Assembly: GCA_035610365.1 (NCBI GenBank) | Contig: CM069439.1 | Span: 8,308,001 to 8,372,000, forward strand | DNA: 64,000 bases | Reading direction: 5' to 3' | Origin: Aquatica leii | Lineage: Eukaryota; Arthropoda; Insecta; Coleoptera; Lampyridae | Shown: in pieces, positions 1 through 10,514 of the stretch | How positions within the stretch are numbered: position 1 is the first letter of the stretch | Layout of the letters: every line of letters begins with the position of its first letter | The notes under the pieces: model-generated | Databases searched by the model: none | Told to the model about the DNA's origin: nothing | The model's input: only the letters and a program-made list of their open reading frames with translations | Position numbers and translations under genes: made by a program

Positions 1-1389
1 CTTCTTGACTTACTACCGCGTCTTTCCTTTTTCTTTTTCCTGCTTTTGTTCTTCCCCTCCCATCAGGTTCCGAAAATATGTCTCCCATTCTTTCATTTTT
101 ATTCCCTTTGTCGTCCTGTTTTTTTCCTCTGCTTCTTTAGGTACTTCCATACATCTTCTTCCGTTTTTATTCCTTTAATCTGCTCCTCTTGTTTCTTTTT
201 GTTTTCCTCCTTCTTTCTGTCGCATGTTTTTTGTATATTTTTACTGCTTCTTTGTATTCTTCTTTTTCTTTCTTCCCTTTTTTCCACTGTCTTAATGCTC
301 TTCTTGCATTTTTCTTTGCTTCCTTGCATTCCTTATCCCACCATTTCTTCCATCCAGTTTTCTCCCCCTTCCATCTTCTAAATCTGACTCTCTCTGTTGC
401 TTTCTCCATTATCTCTCTCATTTCCTCTACACTTTCTTGTAATTCCTTCCCTATCCATACCGTTTTCCCCATTCTCTCCTTATATCTTTTTATACTCTCT
501 TCTGTCCACTTTTTTTTAGTTATGTACTTCTCCTCTTCCTCTCTCTCTTCTCTTTCCCTTCCTTCCATTGTCAATTCCAGTGGTTGATGGTCTGACTCTA
601 CCCTTTCTCCCACCTTAAATGTCTTTACCTTTTCTGCAGCCTCTTCATTTGTCATTACAAAATCTATTATTGATTCTCCCCTTCCTCCTATGTACGTAAA
701 TTCCCCCTTTCCATCTTCTTCTCTGTTCCCGTTCATTATTTCCCACCCTTTTTCGTTGCACAATTCCAGCAGTTCCTCTCCCTCTTTATTTATCACCTTG
801 TCCTTTGTTTGTCTCTTTCCCTGTCCCTTTTCTTTCTTGTATTCCCCCTCTTCCCTATTCTTGCGTTGAAGTCCCCTCCTACTATTATCAATCCCTCTTC
901 CCTCTCTTCTATCATCTCTTCTATGTTTTTCCTTGTCTCTTTCATTCTACTGCTATAAACCGTCACTACTTTTATTTTTGTTTTTCCCCACTGCATGTTC
1001 CTTTTTACAACTCCTCTTCTCTGTTGCACTTTCTCTTTCTTTTCCTGGTTCAACCATTTTTTTCTTATTCCCGTTATTATACCCCCCTTTGCTCTCCCTT
1101 TTTTCTTTTCTCTTTCTGCATGTTGCACCACCCACTCAAATTCCTCCGCCAACTCTTTTTCCCACCACTCCCATTCTTTTTCTTCCATCCATGTTTCCTG
1201 TAATCCCACTACATCCTGTTCCTTGATGTACTTCCAGAAATCATGTTCCTTGTTTTTTATTCCTGCTACGTTCCAAAACAATACTCTCAGCTCACTCACC
1301 CGTGCTTCTTCCTTACTTTCTTTTTTTCTCCCTTCTTTTTCTTTTCCATTTCCATCTCTCATTATTCCTTTTCTTTGCCGTTTCGTCAA
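1..1389 (-). pseudogene. LINE ORF2 remnant, AP-endonuclease domain
   Basis: From 1389 downward the minus strand encodes an exonuclease-endonuclease-phosphatase fold: LRVLFWNVAGIKNKEHDFW (N-terminal Asn motif), VVGLQETWM (catalytic Glu), GGDFNARIG (catalytic Asp/Asn pair) and, in the next frame, FTYIGGRGESIIDFVMT and ESDHQPL (catalytic Asp-His). The shift between the two long pieces is near 855-862, just after GGDFNARIG. Further shifts occur near 200 and 100, where VWKYLKKQRKK and WETYFRNLMGG, the usual linker between endonuclease and RT, are still readable. The enzyme would nick target DNA for target-primed reverse transcription. The frame breaks make this copy dead. Confidence 0.75.
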
Positions 1390-1403
1390 CTTTCCCTCCT
1401 TTA

Positions 1404-2186
1404 CTACCCCCTTTGCCCTTTAGTTTTTGCCTTTTGGTTTCCCACTTTCTCTTCTCTTTCTCTGCACAGTCCCTTATCCTTGTCGTTCCATACGTATCTG
1501 TCTCCGTCTATCTCCATTTTTCTGTACCCTACCCATACTCTTTTTCCTTCCGCTTTTTTTCCACCGCTATGTTCATTATTTCTCTTTGCACTCTTCTTTC
1601 CTCCCATGTCAAATCGTGATTTATATATATTCTTGTATTCTTTAATTTCTTCTTCTCCGCCATTACCTTCTGTTTTGCCTCCCATCCTCCAATTTCCGCC
1701 ACCACCATCTCATTTTTCTTCTCTTTGTTTATTACTGTCACTGTTTTCCCCTCTACTTTTACATTTAATTTTTCTTCCAGCATCACTGCTAAATCTTTTT
1801 GTGGTTTTTCACTTCTTCACCCCTTTATCACTATATTATTTTTTCTTTTCCATCTTTCCTCGTCTTCCGCTTTTTCTCCAGTTTTTCTATTCTCTCTACC
1901 AGTTTCTCTTTTTCTTTCTCCCATTTCTTTTCTCTTTCTCCCATTTCTTTTTCATTTCTTTGATTTCTTGTCTTATTCCTTGCATATTTTCTTCCATCTG
2001 TTTCATCATTTCTCTCATTAATTCTTTTAACTCCTCCATTTCTTTCCTTCCTCCTTCTGTTCTTGAGGTTTTTCCTTCGTTCTCCTCCGATATCTTTTTA
2101 ATGTCTGGTGATCTTATTGTTTTCTTTCCTCTTTCAAATATTTGTTGCCTTTCTTTTTCCTCTTCCTCTCTCTCTCTTTTATTCAT
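1404..2186 (-). pseudogene. LINE ORF1-like protein remnant
   Basis: Three minus-strand pieces read in order. 2186-1896 starts MNKREREEEEKERQQ and is a charged coiled coil with repeated EMMKQMEEN-type heptads. 1786-1529 contains IYINHDLTWEERRVQREI. 1685-1404 continues with VGYRKMEIDGDRYVWND. The last two pieces overlap in different frames and join by a one-base shift near 1555. The conserved 'DLTWEER...GYRK...W' pattern is, from memory, typical of the protein upstream of the endonuclease ORF in several insect LINEs. It is probably an RNA-binding or chaperone ORF1. It is broken and not expected to be functional. Confidence 0.55.
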
Positions 2187-2390
2187 CCGTTTCCCCCTTT
2201 TGTTATTACTTATTATTTATTTATCTACTACTCACATTACAATTGTACTTCTAATCCTTTCTTCACTTCACATTCCTCACCACGCCCACGTAAATTAAAT
2301 GCTGTAAATCACTTTAAATTACCCAAAACTCCGCACTACTATTAAACACGTCCTCACTCAATCACCTTCAAAACACGACCTGCTGGGATG

Positions 2391-5089
2391 TATTTTGATC
2401 CATAACATCATATGGGAAATTTTTATATTTCTTAACGTGGAAGTGTAAGTTGAGATACACCGTGTAAAATAAATGCTACACTTCCTACATTATTATCTAG
2501 ACAGTAGCTTTATTATTACAGTTTTTTCTTTTACTCCATCAGCAAATGAATCTTCTTATAACTTTCCATATTTATTTCAATTACTAGTAAGTGGCGTATA
2601 ATTGGTATCCACATCATTTTTGGTTGAAAGCCCGTTGGAGTAGTTACCTTTAGTCACCTAATGACTTCACTGCAGTATCTATGATACGAGATTGAAACAC
2701 TTACATGAGTATTGTTTGCAAATAGTGGCAAAGAAGTATTCATCTATAATATTAAACAAAGCTTTGGACAAATTCACTGTTTTAGTTATTAGCGCAAGTT
2801 ACTTCGATTCGAAATGCTTTCTGTGCAGTTCTTTGCTGACCGACAAACAAAGCAGAAAAAATCTTTAAATACAGACCAGTTTCCAAAACCCATTGACTGG
2901 TTCCTATTCTTAAACGTATCTCGATAATACACTATAGGTTGGTTGTGTCAAAGCACAGTCACCTATAGTTTTTGTGCTTCTATAAACAACAATGATAAGT
3001 CGGCTAATCCTCGACTCGACTTAGAGTAGCTTAACCCAAGCTCGTTCAAAATCTAAACCGTTTTGTAGTATATTAGCAAAAATTCGTACTATTAAGCTAG
3101 ACGCACAATAGCCGACTCGAGCACTTACACTTTCACGTGCTGGGAGTATAGAGTTATGGAACTGAAATTTGTGGAGTCACGTACGTACTTAGTATTTCAT
3201 GCCTTGAATACTTCAATATGCGCTATGTCGGTTACCTGTTTGAGTATATACAACACACCTCTAAAGTAGTCCTAAGTTAGGTTAAAGTTGTACGTACATA
3301 TGACTAAACACACATGCGTCTACTTGTTCTTATGACCATGCTGATTGCTGACCATATCACAAGACTATCCTGTGTTTATAGCGTTCTATGTTTGATAATT
3401 AGGTATTTATTTTTGTATCCTAATTATTGTAACCGCGAAGCCTTTCACGGGCGGAGTCTATGCTAAGATTAGAACGTCTTCTGCAAACAAAGTTGCCAAC
3501 GTTTCACCCATTTTCATAAGGGGCTTCATGAGGGCGTAAAAGAAATCAAAAACTGAAAGAAGTAAACGATAATCTAACAATCACTACAGAGTTAGGTAAT
3601 CAACTTGTTAACCAAACCAGATTCTAAAATCCCTAAAAGTGACAATAGGAAGTGACTTAAGAAGAAGTTGTCTCCGTATTTATAGAAGAAGTATCATCCT
3701 GATGAGAAAAGCTTCGCTCTGATTAGATGATGTTCGAAAAGGGGCGTGTCTTCGGTAAACCAGTAACAACCGGAAACACGTTTCCCATTTTACATACAAT
3801 AAAACAATGACGATGAAGAGTTGTCCAAAAAGAATGATTTTCGACTCGATTCCGTGAATTCTGTAGTTCACGCACTTCTAGAACGAGAACTACTTGACGA
3901 GTGCAAAATATTTGTTTGTACTGACGATACTATTATCACTGTGTACGCTGACAATAGATTTGCCCTAAAAATCAAATCATAGTGTCTTGATATTGTGGTT
4001 TGCTGAATTGTCAGCAAAAAGTTAACAGCCTCAGGCAAAACAAACTAAATGATTCCTCGAATTTCTTTTTGATCACAAATTGCATCTCGTAAGGTACTGT
4101 TCTAATGAGTTGAATGAAGAAGAACTCGCACTTGTTTTACAAGTATTCGCGCTGTAAATAAAAGCTAGTAAGAAAACATTAGGGAGTGTCGTTAAACTGT
4201 CATTATATATACTCTAGGTCTAGATATTTGGTACCATAAAGTAAGACATTTACGTGTGGTTAGAAAACTGATTTTTGCACACTCTATTCCGTCAAACCTT
4301 CCTCAAGTTGCAAAAAATTTACTGTGCAAAAGGTTAAAAGCATTTCTAGCATACACATTTTATTTGTATATAAAACGGAATAAAATTACACTTCTTATTT
4401 CAATTAATTAATACACATACTGTTTACAATTATAAATTTTGATTAGGTACCTTCAAAAACTGATTTTATTATATGAGCGATGTGATTTTGCGTGTAAATT
4501 CAAATTTGAGTTTTTACAGTACATATGGTTTAATTAACAAAAAATAAATCTTTTTATTTTCGATAATCAGATAGATTATAAAAGGTTTCCAAAAAAAAAT
4601 TAAGAAAAACGCCAAGATTTAAAAACGGTTGGTTGCTATGGGTATTTTAATCTACGATATTAACGGTTAATAATGACGACAGTAACTAGTGAATTTCACG
4701 TACGTGATACTTATTTGTAAACAAGTGATAAAATAATGTAAATTTAGGTTCCGATAACTTATGTTAATCACGTACTGGTACTTGTAACTGTAATACCTGA
4801 GAAATTCATTTGTAGCGACAATAACGACACCTTTAAGTCAAACTAAGAAATAGTAGCATAATCACCTTAATAACCAAGCTAAATTCTTCTAAAAAACTGA
4901 ATTAACAAATAACATACGAAAAAAGCATTTAGCTAAAAGTTTTAGTTATTATTTCGATTTAGAGAATATATTGGCGGTGGACTATGACACAGACTATAAG
5001 TCCAAATTATTCTAACAATAACATTTTGGTACAGCTAAGAGTCAATAAGGACCAAAGGTCATTCCTTGTCCTAAAATCTATTACTTATG
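2391..5089. other. Intergenic, no gene recognised
   Basis: This stretch is AT-rich with stops in all frames. The longest open stretch is 63 codons (3680-3871, minus) and has no recognisable feature. Nothing with clear RNA-gene or transposon character was seen. Confidence 0.5.
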
Positions 5090-5193
5090 ACAAATAATTA
5101 TTTTCGGGTTTTGAACAGCGTTCCATATTTACACTTTTCACAAAATTTATAAAACATAGAAAACTTACAAACTTTGAAAAATTTACAATGTTT

Positions 5194-5227
5194 GACGTTT
5201 CGACAGTCATGTCGCTGTCTTCTCCAA
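5194..5227 (-). ncRNA. Decayed hammerhead-like motif in Penelope 3' end
   Basis: On the minus strand, GACAG (5215-5219) and CTGTC (5202-5206) form a five-pair stem. It is followed directly by GAAACGTC (5194-5201), which matches the hammerhead GAA plus self-complementary ACGU plus cleavage-site C. The 5' core, expected as CUGANGA, reads TGGAGA here, so this copy is probably inactive. The matching position in copy 2 keeps a better core. Confidence 0.35.
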
Positions 5228-5271
5228 AAATAACTGAAAATGATGATATAGGATTATGGCAAGCCTTTATA

Positions 5272-6920
5272 TTACGCAGTTCGGGTCAGTGGTTCCTGAC
5301 GGTTCCGATTCATTAGTTTTCCGGAACATGTTTTCCATATTGGCGCTAGATCGATGCCATTATCCCTATTAAAATTGTCGTACTTCTGGATTTCAATAGC
5401 TTCCTTGTATAGTCTAGGCCAGAAGTTTTGGGATTTAGCCAACATTGTTGCCTCTTCAAATTTTATCGTGTGACCGGTGTCTAAAAAGTGTTCCGCAACA
5501 GCAGATCTTGTGTTATGTTTCATTGTATCCGCCTTATGTTCTTTTAGTCTGGTAGCTATATTGCGTCCCGTTTGTCCTATGTAAGCCAGCCCATACGAAC
5601 AAGAGATGTGGTAGACCCCTGGTTCCTCGAGTGGTGGTTTTATTTCTTTTGATTTTGAGAAATTGGCAGCTATTTTATTTGTTGCAGTGAAGATCGCTTT
5701 GATCCCTCTAAGTATCCTGGCTATTTTATCCGTGCAGCCTTTTATGTAAGGAAGGAAGGAAGTTGTCACGGGTTACTCCTTCTTTGGTTTTTCCTTGCTG
5801 TGTTTGTTAATTGCTAGATATATGTCTGCTTTTCTGAAACCGTTTTTTATTAAGGCGTTTGTTAGGTGACCTAGCTCGGTCTTTAACGTGTTCCGTTCAC
5901 TGATCGCCTTGGCCCTGTGTACTAAAGTTTTTAGAACTGCAAACTTCTGAGCTGGATGATGATGTGATTCGGCGTTGAGGTATCTGTCAGTATGTGTCGG
6001 TTTTCTATATACTTGATGTCCCAATTTGTTGTCCATATTTCGAGTGACTAGTACGTCCAAGAACGGAATGCTTCTGTTTGTTTCCTTTTCCATGGTGAAT
6101 TTGATGTTGAAATCTAACTGGTTGATGTGATTCAGAAAGTTGTGTAGTGGTTCTGTTCCATGAGACCAAATTACAAATGTATCGTCCACATAACGTAGCC
6201 AGCATTTTGGTTTGAGGGTAGCGGTTTTTAATGCTCTTTCTTCAAAATTCTCCATAAATATATTGGCGATGATTGGAGAAAGTGGTGATCCCATGGCTGC
6301 CCCTTCAATTTGTTCGTATACAATATTGTTGAATGAGAAGTACGTAGACTTTAAGCATAGCTCAATTAGTCCGTTAAGCTCCTCATCCAAATCCGCTTTT
6401 CGTAATTTGATCTTGATGATCTCCAGTGCTGTTTGTAGTGGCACTTTTGTGAAGAGAGATGTCACATCAAAACTGACTAAAATGTCTTCTGGTTCCAATT
6501 TAATTTCTTTAATTCTTGAGACAAAGTGCTGAAAATTCTTTACGTGATGGATGCTTTTTCCCGTAAGCGGTTGTAAAATGGTACATAAGTATCTAGCCAG
6601 AGAATGAGTGGCTGAACCTGTAGCACTCACAATTGGGCGAAGCGGTACCCCTGGTTTGTGGATTTTTGGAAGGCCATAAAGGTGCGGCATCCTGGTGTCT
6701 GTAGGAATTAGTCGTCTCTTTTGATGTTCCGGGATCGTGCTTGCGGATTTTACAGCGGCCGAAATCTTTTTCTCTAGAGGCTTTATTGGATTCCTCTTCA
6801 ATGGTTTGTACGCCGAATCTTGTAGCAAAGTATCGATTTTTTCCATGTAGTCGTTAATGTTCATGATTACAGAAGCATTTCCTTTATCAGCTGGTAATAC
6901 AGTGATTTCTTTGTTGGCCT
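5272..6920 (-). pseudogene. Penelope-like RT plus GIY-YIG endonuclease, one in-frame stop
   Basis: The minus strand reads as one long frame from about 6920 (LKANKEITVLPADKGNASV) to 5272. The RT half shows LYGLPKIHKPGVPLRPI, DVTSLFTKVP, GAAMGSPLSPIIANIFM and the catalytic RYVDDTFVIW, followed by IPFLDVLVTR. The C-terminal half has the GIY-YIG core GVYHISCSYGLAYIGQTGRN with RLKEHK. The only break seen is a TAA at 5773-5775, between KPKKE and PVTTS. Copy 2 has GAA at the same place, so this is a single point mutation in an otherwise well-preserved protein. The N-terminus is missing because of 5' truncation. The protein would copy element RNA at a nick made by its endonuclease. Confidence 0.85.
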
Positions 6921-6979
6921 TAAGTTCCCAACATCAATCGAAAGGAAAGGAATGCTCTAAGGGAACTTAAGGCCAACAA
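6911..6979. repeat. 19-bp inverted repeat at the Penelope head-to-head junction
   Basis: TTGTTGGCCTTAAGTTCCC at 6911-6929 is the exact reverse complement of 6961-6979. The spacer is 31 nt. The arms are the same coding segment (encoding RELKANK) of the two oppositely oriented elements; the spacer belongs to copy 2 and continues its frame upstream (NINRKERNAL). So copy 1 starts at 6929 and copy 2 extends 31 nt further 5'. Confidence 0.9.
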
Positions 6980-7603
6980 CTACGGTATGTGGACGATACA
7001 TTTGTAATTTGGTCTCATGGAACAGAACCACTACATCACTTTCTGGATTACATCAGCCAGTTAGATTTCAACATCAAATTCACCATGGAAAAGGAAACAA
7101 ACAGAAGCATTCCGTTCTTGGACGTACTGGTCACTCAAAATATGGACAACAAATTGGGACATCAAGTATATAGAAAACCGACAAATACTGACAGATACCT
7201 CACGCCGAATCAAATCATCATCCAGCTCAGAAGTGAACGGAACACGTTAAAGACGGAGCTAGGTCACCTAACAAACGCCCTAATAAAAAAACGGTTTCAG
7301 AAAAGCAGACATATATCGAGCAATTAACAAACACAGCAAGGAAAAACCAAAAAAAGAGGAACCCGTGACAACTTCCTTCCTTCCTTACATAAAAGGCTGC
7401 ACGGATAAAATAGCCAGGATGCTTAAAGGGAAAAATATCAAAGTGATCTTCACTGCAACAAATAAAATAGCCGCCAATTTCTCAAAATCAAAAGAAACAA
7501 AAGCACCACTCGAGGAATCAGAGGTCTACCACATCACTAGTTCGTGTGAGCTGGTTTACATAGGACAAACGGGACGCAACATAGCTACCAGATTAAAAGA
7601 ACA
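6930..7603 (+). pseudogene. Penelope ORF, 5' fragment (deleted RT, start of GIY-YIG)
   Basis: The frame starts NINRKERNALRELKAN and then jumps, at about 6978-6981, to LRYVDDTFVIWSHGTEPL, so the N-terminal and palm regions between these are gone. It continues through SIPFLDVLVTQNM and VYRKPTNTDRY. A further deletion after about 7218 removes some residues present in copy 1. Further on, 7365-7600 encodes TTSFLPYIKGCTDKIARM and VYHITSSCELVYIGQTGRN of the GIY-YIG domain. It stops at RLKEH, where the gypsy element is inserted. The residue at the copy 1 stop position is Glu here. Confidence 0.8.
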
Positions 7604-7808
7604 TGTGGCGCCATCTACACCACTTATTGTTAATTATATACCATGCGCAAGTCAAATAGACGTAGCGGAATTAGCAACAAGCTTTTTCCGCCACTCGCGC
7701 GTTGGCATCGAAGGTTATCGTAACGTACATATGTAAGTGTCTGAGTCGTTATTAAACAAGTTATTAATTAGGTGTAAATCTATTAATTTGAACAACGGAA
7801 CCCCATAA
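7604..7808 (+). repeat. 5' LTR of the gypsy element
   Basis: It begins TGTGGCGCC right after the AACA target duplication and runs to just before the primer-binding site. The 3' limit at about 7808 is inferred from the usual 1-3 nt spacing to the primer site. Bases 7604-7690 recur inverted at 10122-10207. Confidence 0.65.
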
Positions 7809-7809
7809 T

Positions 7810-7821
7810 TGGTGACCCCGG
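7810..7821 (+). other. Primer-binding site, probably tRNA-Trp type
   Basis: TGGTGACCCCGG lies directly after the 5' LTR. From memory, Kabuki/CsRn1-like gypsy elements use a tRNA-Trp-type site beginning TGGTGACCCCG, and this one matches for its first 11 bases. The match is short, so the tRNA identity is inferred. Confidence 0.5.
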
Positions 7822-7872
7822 TGAATTATTTTTATTATAAAATCGCGAATACACGTGTAAAAATAGCTTATA

Positions 7873-8774
7873 ATGGCAGAAGAACCTGAAGTTGGTCAAG
7901 TTGCACCTACAACTCAAATCGCTGCTACAACGGTAACATTGCCTCCATTCTGGGGTAATAAAGTGGAACTATGGTTCGTAATGGCCGAAGCAAAATTTAA
8001 TTTAGCTTCTCCAAAAATCACCCGCGAGGAAACTAAGTTTTACCACGTGATCTCAGTGCTGCCACCGGAAATTGCGGGCGAAGTTTCCGACATCATCACA
8101 GAACCGCCAGGAGACGAGCCTTACACAAATTTAAAGAAGGCAATTATTGCCAGGACATCCCTCACAGAAACGCAAAAATTAAAACAACTTCTCGCTGGAC
8201 AGGAATTAGGAGATCGTAAGACGTCGCAATTATTAAGGCACATGAGTCGCTAGTCAATACACAGGCAATAGACGAAAAAATTATCAAGGAGTTTTTCTTG
8301 CAACAAATGCCTGTGAGTATACAGCCGATTTTAGTATCCCTCACCTTAGGACTAGAGCAACTAGCGGCAGTAGCTGACAAAATAATCGAAACCACGCCGT
8401 CCGCCATAGCTCCAGTAACGTTCCAGCCGGAAACGCATCCCACCACTGCTACCATCTCAACGCGTCCCAGAGCCTCTACCAATACCACACCAAGCGTAGC
8501 GCAAAATGGCGGCGAAACATTGGATGATTTGGTACGACAGCTTATGAAAAGGATCGATGGTCTGGAAAAACAAATACGTAGACAAAGAAGTTCTAGCCGT
8601 CATAGAAATTTCAGCAGAAGCAAAAGTAGAGAACGTTCTGTCACATCAGCTGACGGTTACTGTTGGTATCATGCGAAGTTTGGGGCACAATCTCGAAAAT
8701 GCAGACAGCCATGTTCGTATGATCAAAAAAACTTGACACCACAACGCAGGGGTAACTGTAGCCTCTGCAAGTAA
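7873..8774 (+). pseudogene. gag of gypsy element, one frameshift
   Basis: An ATG at 7873 opens MAEEPEVGQVAPTTQ. It is followed by LPPFWGNKVELWFVMAEAKF and KFYHVISVLPPEIAGEVSDI, the capsid start typical of this gag family, then LLAGQELGDRKTSQLLRHM. The frame ends at 8253 because of a one-base deletion near 8241. The next frame continues ESLVNTQAIDEKI and runs on in 8298-8774 with ILVSLTLGLEQLAAVADKI. Near its end is a nucleocapsid-like CWYHAKFGAQSRKCRQPC motif. Its stop at 8772-8774 also comes from a shift, because the frame leading into protease begins near 8750. The protein would form the particle shell and bind RNA. Confidence 0.75.
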
Positions 8775-10121
8775 CAACGCAAACCACAGGCTTTTTATAA
8801 GTGATCGAAAAACAAAAATCAGAGTTTTAGTGGACACAGGTGCTGACTTAAGTGTACTTCCCGCACAATTTCAACTGCAATCCGCGAGTGGTGCACGAAT
8901 TAAAACTTTTGGTGAAAAAACAATAACATTAGATTTAGGACTACGTAGAACTTTCTCTTGGACATTTGTTATAGCCGATGTAACAGATGCTATCTTAGGA
9001 GCAGATTTTCTAAAATATTATAAGTTAGTGGTAGATGTAGCAAACAAAAAACTTCTTGATGTACATACTAACCTAAGTGTGGAGTGTCCAGTGAAACAAG
9101 CAAAACACGTAGGTATCCATGGATTCATCGAAACAAGCGAGGTATACCAAAAGCTTATACGAAAATACCCTGATGTTTCAGGCCTACAAGTAAGCTGCAA
9201 GAACCGCGACACAATGTGTTCCACCACATAGATACAACTGGACCCCCTGTATATAGTAAGCCCCGTAGACTTGCACCAGATAAGTACCGCATAGCACGTC
9301 AAGAATTTGAAGCTATGCTGGATGCTGGAATAATACAACCATCATCCTCACAATGGGTAAGCCCACTTCATTTGGTTTCCAAAAAATCTGGCGGTTGGAG
9401 AGCGTGTGGAGATTTTCGACAATTGAATGCGAAGACAGTTCCAGATCGATACCCGATCCCACATATTCAAGACTTCGCCCACAACCTAAGCGGAAAGAAA
9501 ATTTTTACTTCTATTGATTTGGTAAAAGCATATTACCAAACTTCAGCCAATCCCACTGACAGAGCGAAGACTGCTATTTGTACCCCCTTTGGACTATTTG
9601 AATTCTTGAGAACTCCATTTGGACTCAGGAATGCAGCGCAAACCTTCCAGCGGTTTATAGACCAAATACTGCAAGGGCTCAACTTCGTCTATGCATACTT
9701 AGACGATATTTTAATAGCATCCGAATCCCATGACGAGCACCTAATACATGTGAACTAGGTTCTCCAAAGACTAAACCACCATGGTGTCGTGATCAATCCA
9801 GCCAAATGTACTTTTGGGGTTAGCTATATAAATTTTCTAAGAGTCGAAGTCTCCCCTGAAGGTATCAAACCACTCTCTGAAAAAGTCGAGGCTATAACAA
9901 AATTAAGTTTCCCAAAAACTTCAAAGGAGTTACAACGGTTCTTGGGTATGGTCAATTATTATCGTAGATGGGTGTCCAATGCAGCAGAAACGCAGATACC
10001 ACTGAATGCCTTACTAAACGGATGCACAAGAAGGAATATACCGATTGAACCTACTGAGGAAGCAGTTATAGCTTTCAACAAATGTAAAGACGATTTGGTC
10101 AACACAGCAACCCTTGCATAT
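8752..10121 (+). pseudogene. pol of gypsy element: protease and RT, cut in RNase H
   Basis: The protease follows gag by a frame change near 8750 and shows VLVDTGADLSVLP (catalytic DTG) and DAILGADFLKYY. The RT runs from about 9216 with AGIIQPSSSQWVSPLHLVSK, GGWRACGDFRQLNAKTVPD, FTSIDLVKAYYQ, TPFGLFEFLRTPFGLRNAAQ and the catalytic YAYLDDILIAS. An in-frame TAG at 9756-9758 interrupts it. The same frame continues with VINPAKCTFG and LQRFLGMVNYYRRW. Coding stops at TLAYP near 10121, exactly where the inverted LTR piece begins, so RNase H and integrase are absent. Another shift occurs near 9200, between protease and RT. Confidence 0.8.
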
Positions 10122-10207
10122 CCGAAAAGCTTGTTGCTAATTCCGCTACGTCTATTTGACTTGCGCATCGTATATAATTTACAATAAGTGGTGTAGATGG
10201 CGCCACA
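10122..10207 (-). repeat. Inverted LTR fragment at the right end of the gypsy element
   Basis: Read on the minus strand from 10207, this segment matches 7604-7690 base for base apart from a few changes (TGTGGCGCCATCTACACC, then GCGCAAGTCAAATAGACG and GCAACAAGC). The element therefore ends with the same U3-type terminus at both sides. Confidence 0.85.
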
Positions 10208-10211
10208 AACA

Positions 10212-10475
10212 TAAGGCGGATACAAAAAAACATTACACAAGTCTGCTGTTGCGGAACACTTTTTAGACACCTGTCACACGATAAAATTTGAAGAGGCAAC
10301 AATGTTGGCTAAATCCCAAAACTTCTGGCCTAGACTATACAAGAAAGCCATTGAAATCCAGAAGTACGACAATTTTAATAGGGATAATGGAATCGATCTA
10401 GCGCCAATATGGAAAAACATGTTCCGGAAAACTAATGAACCGTCACGAACCACTGACCCGAACAGCGTAATATAA
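10212..10475 (+). pseudogene. Penelope ORF, 3' fragment (end of GIY-YIG region)
   Basis: This continues the Penelope frame after the gypsy insertion. It corresponds to the copy 1 segments SAVAEHFLDTGHTIKFEEAT, MLAKSQNFWPRLYK and DLAPIW, with small frame breaks. Example substitutions are an Asp-Thr-Cys-His where copy 1 has DTGH, and LYKKAIEIQ where copy 1 has LYKEAIEIQ. Confidence 0.8.
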
Positions 10476-10514
10476 AGGCTTGTCAGGATCCTATATCTCC
10501 AGTTTCAGTTTTTT

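Larger units (their letters stand above)
1..2390 (-). mobile_element. Degenerate APE-type non-LTR retrotransposon (LINE), 5' part
   Basis: The minus strand carries an ordered LINE layout: a lysine/glutamate-rich coiled-coil ORF1 near 1400-2186, then an AP-endonuclease ORF2 from 1389 downward. The reverse transcriptase would lie beyond the left edge of the window. The reading frame is broken several times by one-base shifts, near 1555, 860, 200 and 100. The plus strand of the whole block is almost pure pyrimidine, so the sense strand is purine-rich. The upper boundary near 2390 is approximate; I saw no target duplication. The family looks like the I/Jockey/R1 group, but without the RT this cannot be settled. 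Confidence 0.75.
5090..6929 (-). mobile_element. Penelope-like element, copy 1 (minus)
   Basis: This is a Penelope-like retroelement encoding RT and a GIY-YIG endonuclease on the minus strand, 5'-truncated at 6929. Its 3' non-coding end (5090-5270) ends in CAAATAATTATTTTCGGG, which is repeated in inverted orientation at the end of copy 2 near 10652. It lies head to head with copy 2. Penelope-like elements are known for 5' truncation and for inverted or tandem partial copies. Confidence 0.85.
7604..10207 (+). mobile_element. Rearranged Ty3/gypsy element with inverted LTR ends, inserted in Penelope copy 2
   Basis: The insertion starts TGTGGCGCCATCTAC and ends GTAGATGGCGCCACA. It is flanked by AACA at 7600-7603 and 10208-10211. 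Removing it and one AACA restores the sequence seen in Penelope copy 1 (AAAGAACATAAGGCGG), which proves the target duplication. Inside, in plus orientation, are a 5' LTR, primer-binding site, gag, protease and RT. The right end, instead of RNase H, integrase and a 3' LTR, holds an inverted copy of LTR bases 1-87. The gag and primer site resemble the Kabuki/CsRn1 type from memory. Confidence 0.85.

Noticed and set aside
46-2345. Long plus-strand open stretches (for example 351 codons from 1243) rich in Ser, Phe, Leu and Pro
   Set aside because: They are antisense shadows of the purine-rich LINE reading frames; the minus strand carries the recognisable endonuclease motifs.
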